In this document: positions 49,712 through 54,144 of the stretch, in pieces
How the letters are laid out: each line of letters starts with the position of its first letter
Numbering within the stretch: the first letter of the stretch is position 1
Assembly: GCA_024226315.1 (NCBI GenBank)
Contig: JAAELT010000012.1
Location: forward strand, 1 to 54,144
Direction of reading: 5' to 3'
DNA length: 54,144 nucleotides
From: a bacterium
GTDB taxonomy: Bacteria; Acidobacteriota; Thermoanaerobaculia; Multivoradales; J023
Program-made: the position numbers and the translations under genes
Notes under the pieces: model-generated
Databases searched by the model: none
What the model saw: the letters and a program-made list of their open reading frames with translations, nothing else
Told to the model about the DNA's origin: nothing

Positions 49712-50530
49712 ATGAGAAGTAGAGCAGCATTCATACGAAATCTATCCGTCGAGGAGGTGCGGGCGTCTCTCGCCACCTTCGGCGGCGGTGTCGTCCAGAG
49801 CCTGGACCTGCGTCGTGGCGCGCCGGTCGAGGGCGCCTTCAGCTACCAGGAGGTCTTCGCCGACCTCGACCGGGAGCTCGAGGCGGTGCAATCCGGGCTG
49901 GTATCCGCGGAGGACGAGCACGTCCGCAGGCGGATCCAGGTCTCCAAGGTGCGCCGGCAGAGCGAGGAGGCCACGACCTCCTTGTACGACCGGCAGGTCA
50001 AGGTGCGCCGCGCTTTGGCCGCCATCTACGGTCCGGACCGCGGCTTCGAGGTGGCCGCGGTCGAGGGCAACACTCCGCGGAGCCTCAAAGCTCTCGCGGA
50101 TCAGGTCGATCAGACGGTCCAGCTCCTGGAGGAGCCGGAGGGAGACCTTCCTTCCGTGGTCGTCGACGGGGTGGAGGTGAGTCTCGGTACCATGGCGACC
50201 AGTCTTTCCACCAACCTGAACGGCGTCCGGGACCTGCGTGTCGATCTCGACCGCGTACGCAAGGCGGTCGGCGAATCCCTGGTCGCCCGCAACAAGGCGA
50301 TCGAGGAGTTCGACAGTGTGTTCCCCTGGGTGACCCGCACCCTGGAGGGCTACTTCCGCCTGACCGGCGAGGCCGACCTCGCCGACCGCATCCGCACCTC
50401 GGCACGCCGGGTGACCCGCCGTCAGGCGGAGGAATCCGACGGGGCAGATGCGGACGAGCCGGTTCAGGAGGAGCCCGCCTCGACCGTCACCGAGACGGTG
50501 GAGGACGTAGCGACTCCCACCGATTCCTGA
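49712..50530 (+). CDS. coiled-coil protein of unknown function
   Basis: This 272-residue soluble protein is preceded by AAGGAG and has its own strong promoter and terminator. The sequence is helical and highly charged (DLDRELEAVQSGLVSAEDEHVRRRI, KVRRQSEEATTSLYDRQVKVRRAL), with a conserved-looking end segment (PWVTRTLEGYFRLTGEADLADRI). The acidic tail contains PVQEEPASTVTETVEDV. There is no enzyme motif, signal peptide or membrane segment. A decayed relative lies at 13625-14201 next to an H-NS fragment, so the family seems to travel with accessory DNA. I do not recognise it; a structural or nucleoid-associated role is a guess. Confidence 0.8.
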   Translation: MRSRAAFIRNLSVEEVRASLATFGGGVVQSLDLRRGAPVEGAFSYQEVFADLDRELEAVQSGLVSAEDEHVRRRIQVSKVRRQSEEATTSLYDRQVKVRRALAAIYGPDRGFEVAAVEGNTPRSLKALADQVDQTVQLLEEPEGDLPSVVVDGVEVSLGTMATSLSTNLNGVRDLRVDLDRVRKAVGESLVARNKAIEEFDSVFPWVTRTLEGYFRLTGEADLADRIRTSARRVTRRQAEESDGADADEPVQEEPASTVTETVEDVATPTDS

Positions 50531-50542
50531 CGCTTTCGCGTC

Positions 50543-50573
50543 GCCCGGGCGGCTTCGGCCGCCCGGGCCTTTT
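50543..50573 (+). terminator. Rho-independent terminator of the coiled-coil gene
   Basis: GCCCGGGCGGC (50543-50553), loop TTCG, GCCGCCCGGGC (50558-50568) make a perfect 11-bp stem with a UUCG tetraloop, followed by CTTTT. It begins 12 bp after the stop codon. Confidence 0.9.
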
Positions 50574-50713
50574 CCCGCCTCTCTTTGTCCTCCCCACCCG
50601 CCTCGAAGGCGCGACCCTCTCGCGCCGACACCCGCCCAGCCGCCGTTCGAGCGTCACCTGGCCGCGCTGAGCCCGCCGCGGCCGCGGTCGCGCCGATCCG
50701 ATAGCGCGGCACG

Positions 50714-50778
50714 TTCTCCGCGGCCGCTGCACCGGCCTCTCGCAGGCGCGGAGACCGCTCGACAGCGGCCGCGGAGAA
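50714..50778. repeat. 16-bp perfect inverted repeat with NotI-like cores
   Basis: TTCTCCGCGGCCGCTG (50714-50729) and CAGCGGCCGCGGAGAA (50763-50778) are exact reverse complements separated by 33 bp. They lie between the terminator and the palindrome array. Function is unknown. Confidence 0.7.
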
Positions 50779-50824
50779 GCCGTGCGGCCGCGCCGAGACT
50801 TCCGCACCGGTTGCCGTGATCATC

Positions 50825-51005
50825 GCGCGAACGCGCAAGGGCGCAACAGCCGTTGCGGAGCACCCGCGCGTTCGCGGAACGCCTGCCGCAGCCGTTGCCC
50901 TGGAGCTTGCGCGTTCGCGCAACTCCTCGACAGCGGGTGTTCCGGAGTCTGCGCGTTCGCGCGACGGCTCTGCAGCGCTCGTTGGGCAGTTGCGCGAACG
51001 CGCAA
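50825..51005. repeat. array of five GCGCGAACGCGC palindromes at 41-43-bp spacing
   Basis: Cores GCGCG(AA/TT)CGCGC occur at 50825-50836, 50866-50877 (imperfect), 50909-50920, 50951-50962 and 50992-51003. Centres are 41, 43, 42 and 41 bp apart. The outer arms extend to TTGCGCG...CGCGCAA in the third and fifth copies. The central dinucleotide pair alternates between GAAC and GTTC, so orientation varies. The array ends 52 bp before the metallophosphoesterase start. It generates repetitive spurious frames (LRVRAT, RERA) in all directions. Confidence 0.85.
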
Positions 51006-51057
51006 CGGCTCTGCAAGCCGCCGGCAGGCGATTTGGTAACTTCGGGAAAGCCTCGCC

Positions 51058-51662
51058 ATGAAGCTTCTCCTGTTCAGCGATCTGCATTGCGACGTCGCGG
51101 CCGCTCGCCAGGTGGTCGAGCGCTCCCGGGAGGTCGACGTGGTCGTCGGTGCCGGCGATTTCGCCACCGTCCGCCGTGGGCTCGAGCGCACGATCGAGGT
51201 GCTGCGGGCCATCGATCGGCCGATCGTCCTGGTACCCGGCAACAGCGAGTCGGACGACGAGTTGGCCGAGGCCTGCCGCGGCTGGCCGAGCGCCCCCGTG
51301 CTGCACGGCTCGGGCGTGAGCCTCGAAGGGGTGGAGTCCTACGGCCTGGGCGGCGGCGAGCCGGTGACGCCGTTCGGGTCTTGGAGCTTCGATTTCACCG
51401 AGGAGCAGGCCGCGAGGCTCCTGGACGGCTGCCCGCCAGGGGGCGTGCTCGTCTCCCACTCGCCGCCCAAGGACGCGGTCGACGTCTCCTCCCGGGGGAG
51501 AGCCTGGGGAGCGTCGCGCTACGTCGCGCGATCGAGGAGAGGCGGCCGGCGCTGGTGGTGTGCGGTCACATCCACGAGAGCGCAGGCAAGATCGCAAGGA
51601 TCGGCGAGACGGTAGTCGTCAATGCAGGGCCGGGTGGCGTGGTGTGGACGCTGAAGCTTTGA
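51058..51662 (+). pseudogene. metallophosphoesterase (YfcE/MJ0936-like) with a one-base frameshift
   Basis: The frame from ATG 51058 encodes a compact calcineurin-like phosphoesterase: LLFSDLHCD (motif DxH), VVVGAGDFA (GD), VLVPGNSES (GNxE) and VLVSHSPPKDAVDVSS. After that it degenerates into Arg-rich text. The expected continuation (RGESLGSVALRRAIEERRPA, then LVVCGHIHESAGK with the final GHxH motif and NAGPGGVVW) lies in another frame and stops at 51660-51662. The break is at a run of five G (51494-51498) where six would restore one ~201-residue frame. It may be a real pseudogene, a homopolymer sequencing error or programmed slippage. Up to the G run the enzyme looks intact. Confidence 0.85.
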
Positions 51663-51897
51663 CCAGGCAGGTCGAGGCGGCCGAGCCGATGGCGGCACCG
51701 TACTGATGAACCTGGGCGGCGAGGAGATGTCTACGGGTGGCATGTGAGGTAGTGCCCAGTTCGCCCGTCGCTTCGCTAGGTGCAGCGTTTCGCCCGCGAG
51801 TGCTCATCCCCTCAAGGTGGAACGACCCGAGCTGAGCGGCGGCACCAGCCGCCCGGCACGGGCCAGGTGTTCGACGCTTTCTGGACGGTGAGGTACT

Positions 51898-52932
51898 CTA
51901 GGGTCCACAAGTCTCGAACTCCTGAACTTTCCGCACCAACAATCCGCAAGCGGCTTCGCCTTCGAACCCGCACACGACGCCGCCAAGAACCTCCTCGCAA
52001 TTCCAGATCTGCGCAGCCGGCTTGGCGGACGTAACCCGGTACTGCATCGTCGCCGCAAAGCCCCTGCACAAACGCTCTGCAGATGTTTGAGCGCGGGCAA
52101 GGGCTGCTGATTGGGCGGAAGCTTCATTGGCGGTAGGGACTGTGCCCTGGCCTGCGAAGAGGACCAGTCGGTGCGACCCAGGTTCCCAAATCTCCTCTTG
52201 TGTTACGCGCTTGACGGCGAGCAGACCCTCTGCATGGCCGCGAAAGGCCCCTTGGGGGAAACGCCCAATATGGGCCCGCAAGTCCGCGCAACTGCCAGGT
52301 TCGCGACCCTCCCAGGCCAATCGTTCGATCTTCGTCGGACGAGCGCCCAGCCCGAGCATCCCGCAAACGTCTGAGATTTGCGGCTGGAGCAAGGCTACTC
52401 CGCAGACTTGCTCTTGTGCCTTGAACAGATCGAGGCCGAATGCGAGAACTCCAAACCCTATTGCGCTCGCCACACCGCTGTAGGTAAGCCTTCGCAACAT
52501 CCGCTTCATGGGGCCCTTGCCTGGTGGGACAGGACGACCTTCAGCTTTGGCAGCCACCGCGGCGCACAGGTCCATGAAGAACGGGTCGCGCGAACTCCCC
52601 TTCCAATGTGTCAGATTGATCGCTTGGATTTCCCCGAAACCTAGAGGCGGGTCGACCTTGTCCAGCATGACCGGCACCAGCACGCCACGACGCTTGGCCT
52701 GCGACGCCTCATCGCGCACGAAGTCTCCTGTTGCGCCAACACTTTCGTTCGTCCAGACGACGATGACACATTTGGCAGCAAGTAGTGCGGTTTGGATCTG
52801 CTCCCGCCAGCTCTCTCCGCCGGGAAGGCTACGATCCCACCACACGGAGAGCCCGGCGCCTCCCAGCGCCTTCACCAGCCGGCCAACCCGTGCCTCGTCT
52901 TCGCGCTTGTACGAAATGAAGATTTCGCTCAT
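51898..52932 (-). CDS. TIR-domain protein with a membrane segment and C-terminal domain
   Basis: This is a 344-residue protein. Residues 1-130 form a TIR domain of the MSEIFISYKREDEARV type, with WWDRSLPGGESW, VIVVWTNESV and DFVRDEA carrying the expected catalytic Glu75, then VLVPVMLDKV. A single membrane helix (about 152-172) leads to a ~170-residue C-terminal region with several cysteines and no recognised motif. The start overlaps the stop of the TPR gene by 4 bp (ATGA), so the two are co-translated. It resembles predicted membrane-linked TIR signalling proteins; an NADase or scaffold role is inferred from the family. Confidence 0.85.
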   Translation of the reverse strand: MSEIFISYKREDEARVGRLVKALGGAGLSVWWDRSLPGGESWREQIQTALLAAKCVIVVWTNESVGATGDFVRDEASQAKRRGVLVPVMLDKVDPPLGFGEIQAINLTHWKGSSRDPFFMDLCAAVAAKAEGRPVPPGKGPMKRMLRRLTYSGVASAIGFGVLAFGLDLFKAQEQVCGVALLQPQISDVCGMLGLGARPTKIERLAWEGREPGSCADLRAHIGRFPQGAFRGHAEGLLAVKRVTQEEIWEPGSHRLVLFAGQGTVPTANEASAQSAALARAQTSAERLCRGFAATMQYRVTSAKPAAQIWNCEEVLGGVVCGFEGEAACGLLVRKVQEFETCGP

Positions 52933-54144
52933 TGCTCCGACCGTCGTTTCAGATCTTCGATCATCCAGGCATCACGCGGCGCAAGGATGCCTCGCTGCTG
53001 CATATCGAGCGCGACATCGAGCGCCTTTGACGCGTGGGCCTTGTCGCCCGTGACCTCGCTGAGCCTCACATAGCTCACAACGAGATCCCGCTGCCAGACC
53101 GGGTTGCCCGGATCCGAGGCGGCGAGCCGCTCGGTGATACGCATGGATGCACGGTAGCTCTCCAGCGTCCCGGGCAGATCGCCTTGGGCCCCCAGTACGT
53201 TGCCGATCATTTCGTGAGAGATCGACAGATCCCGCTGCCAGACCGGGTTTCCCGGGTCCGACGCGGCGAGACGCTCGGCGATGCCCAAGGATGCACGGTA
53301 GCTCTCTAGCGCTCCGGGCAGATCGCCCTGGGACCCCAGCACGTCGCCGATCTTTCCGTAGGAGAGAGACAGATCCTGCTGCCATTGTGCGTTGCTCGGG
53401 TCCGACGCGGCGAGACGCTCGGCGATGCCGATGGACGCACGGTAGCTCTCCAGCGCTCCGGGCAGATCGCCCTGGGCCCGCAGCACGTCGCCGAGCCGGT
53501 CGTGAGAGAAAGACAGCTCCCGCTGCCATTGTGCGTTGCTCGGGTCCGACACGGCGAGACGCTCAGCGATGCCCAAGGATGCACGGTAGCTCTCCAGGGC
53601 CCCGGGCAGATCGCCCTGGGCCCCCAGCACGTGGCCAACCCTTCCGTGAGAGATAGACAGATCGGACTGCCATCCTGCGTTGCTCGGGTCCGAGGTTGCT
53701 AGACGCCTAGCGATGCCCAATGATGCACGGTAGCTCTCCAGCGCCCCAGACAGATCGCCCTGGGACACCAGGACGTCGCCGATCTTGGAGTGAGAGGTCA
53801 GCAGATCCCGCTGCCATTCCACGCTGCTCGGGTCCGACGCGGCGAGACGCTCAGCGATGCCCTTGGATGTCCGGTATCTTTCCAGTGCCCCGGGCAGATC
53901 GCCCTGGGACCCTAGCACGTCGCCGATGAGGCCGTGAGAGGTCAACAGATTCTGCTGCCATTGTGAGTTGCTCGGGTCCGACGTGGCGAGACGCTCAGCG
54001 ATGCCCAAGGATGCACGGTAGCTCTCCAGCGCCCCGGGCAGATCGCCTTGCGACTTCAGCACGCTGCCGATCAGGCTGTGAGAATCCGACAGATGCTTCT
54101 GCCAGACCGTGTTGCTCGGGTCCGACGCGGCGAGACGCTCAGCG
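52929..54144 (-). CDS. TPR-repeat protein with near-identical 48-residue units (partial, runs off the window)
   Basis: The frame is open across the right edge. The in-window ATG at 54062 lies inside the repeat array, so the true start is beyond the window. The visible part is about seven units of exactly 48 residues (144 bp), with consensus GDLPGALESYRASLGIAERLAASDPSNxxWQxDLxxSHxxIGDVLGxQ. A unique C-terminal tail ends ILAPRDAWMIEDLKRRSEQ. Such TPR proteins often carry an N-terminal effector domain (TIR, CHAT, NB-ARC), which cannot be seen here. It overlaps the TIR gene by 4 bp. The units are so alike that copy number probably varies by recombination. Confidence 0.88.
   Translation of the reverse strand, partial: AERLAASDPSNTVWQKHLSDSHSLIGSVLKSQGDLPGALESYRASLGIAERLATSDPSNSQWQQNLLTSHGLIGDVLGSQGDLPGALERYRTSKGIAERLAASDPSSVEWQRDLLTSHSKIGDVLVSQGDLSGALESYRASLGIARRLATSDPSNAGWQSDLSISHGRVGHVLGAQGDLPGALESYRASLGIAERLAVSDPSNAQWQRELSFSHDRLGDVLRAQGDLPGALESYRASIGIAERLAASDPSNAQWQQDLSLSYGKIGDVLGSQGDLPGALESYRASLGIAERLAASDPGNPVWQRDLSISHEMIGNVLGAQGDLPGTLESYRASMRITERLAASDPGNPVWQRDLVVSYVRLSEVTGDKAHASKALDVALDMQQRGILAPRDAWMIEDLKRRSEQ
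53171..54144 (-). repeat. 144-bp tandem coding repeat
   Basis: The sequence around GGGCAGATCGCC recurs at 53171, 53315, 53459, 53603, 53747, 53891 and 54035, exactly 144 bp apart, within the TPR gene. The array continues past the window end. The last visible copies are nearly identical in DNA as well as protein. Confidence 0.9.

Noticed and set aside
50464..51597. 377-codon minus-strand frame over the terminator, palindrome array and phosphoesterase
   Set aside because: It crosses a strong terminator hairpin and gets its repetitive RERA/AAAE text from the palindrome array; antisense to a conserved enzyme.

Overview
The window is a high-GC bacterial chromosome segment. Its gene content (a divergent TolB-N/TPR membrane protein, a fused TRAP permease, a REC-PAS regulator and many intergenic palindrome arrays) fits an Acidobacteriota-like soil or host-associated bacterium. 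That placement is inference from gene style; no rRNA or marker gene is present.

Left part (1-14.4 kb), an accessory and defence island. The window opens on the last ~130 nt of a group II intron (domains V and VI), followed by a 45-residue CxxCxGxG zinc-finger miniprotein. A long minus-strand cluster follows. In transcription order it is hsdM, hsdS, a SIR2-family gene, hsdR (a type I restriction-modification operon with a SIR2 gene inserted), then a TIR-domain gene, a GYF_2-like hypothetical gene and a tandem-GYF_2 M48 metalloprotease. Upstream of hsdM lie decayed fragments: a tyrosine-recombinase 3' end, a frameshifted relative of the intact gene at 49.7 kb, and the C-terminal DNA-binding domain of an H-NS-like protein. 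A nine-copy array of palindromes at 42-bp spacing closes the island.

Middle (15-23.6 kb), ordinary chromosome. Plus-strand genes encode a DctQ-DctM fused TRAP permease, an M50B-like membrane protease, a class I aminotransferase, a secreted protein of unknown function and a REC-PAS response regulator. A convergent TolB-N/TPR membrane protein gene follows.

Core (23.7-48.3 kb), one 8190-residue non-ribosomal peptide synthetase. The order is A-PCP-E / C-A(NMT)-PCP-E / C-A-PCP / C-A-PCP / C-A-PCP / C-A(NMT)-PCP-TE. By colinearity it should make a hexapeptide: D-X1, D-N-methyl-X2, L-Pro, X4, L-Ser, N-methyl-X6 (Orn-like pocket). It starts with an A domain, so no lipo-starter is expected. No MbtH gene, dedicated transporter or phosphopantetheinyl transferase is in the window.

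Right part (48.2-54.1 kb). An XRE-ImmA/IrrE fusion regulator converges on and overlaps the synthetase 3' end. It is divergently transcribed from a coiled-coil protein gene that has a strong promoter, a structured ~215-nt leader and a textbook terminator. A second palindrome array, also at about 42-bp spacing, precedes a frameshifted metallophosphoesterase. The window ends in a TPR-TIR operon whose TPR gene runs off the right edge.

The most distinctive items are the orphan hexapeptide synthetase with two D-residues and two N-methylations, the SIR2-containing type I RM operon leading into a TIR/GYF_2/M48 cluster, and two unrelated palindrome arrays with the same four-helical-turn spacing.
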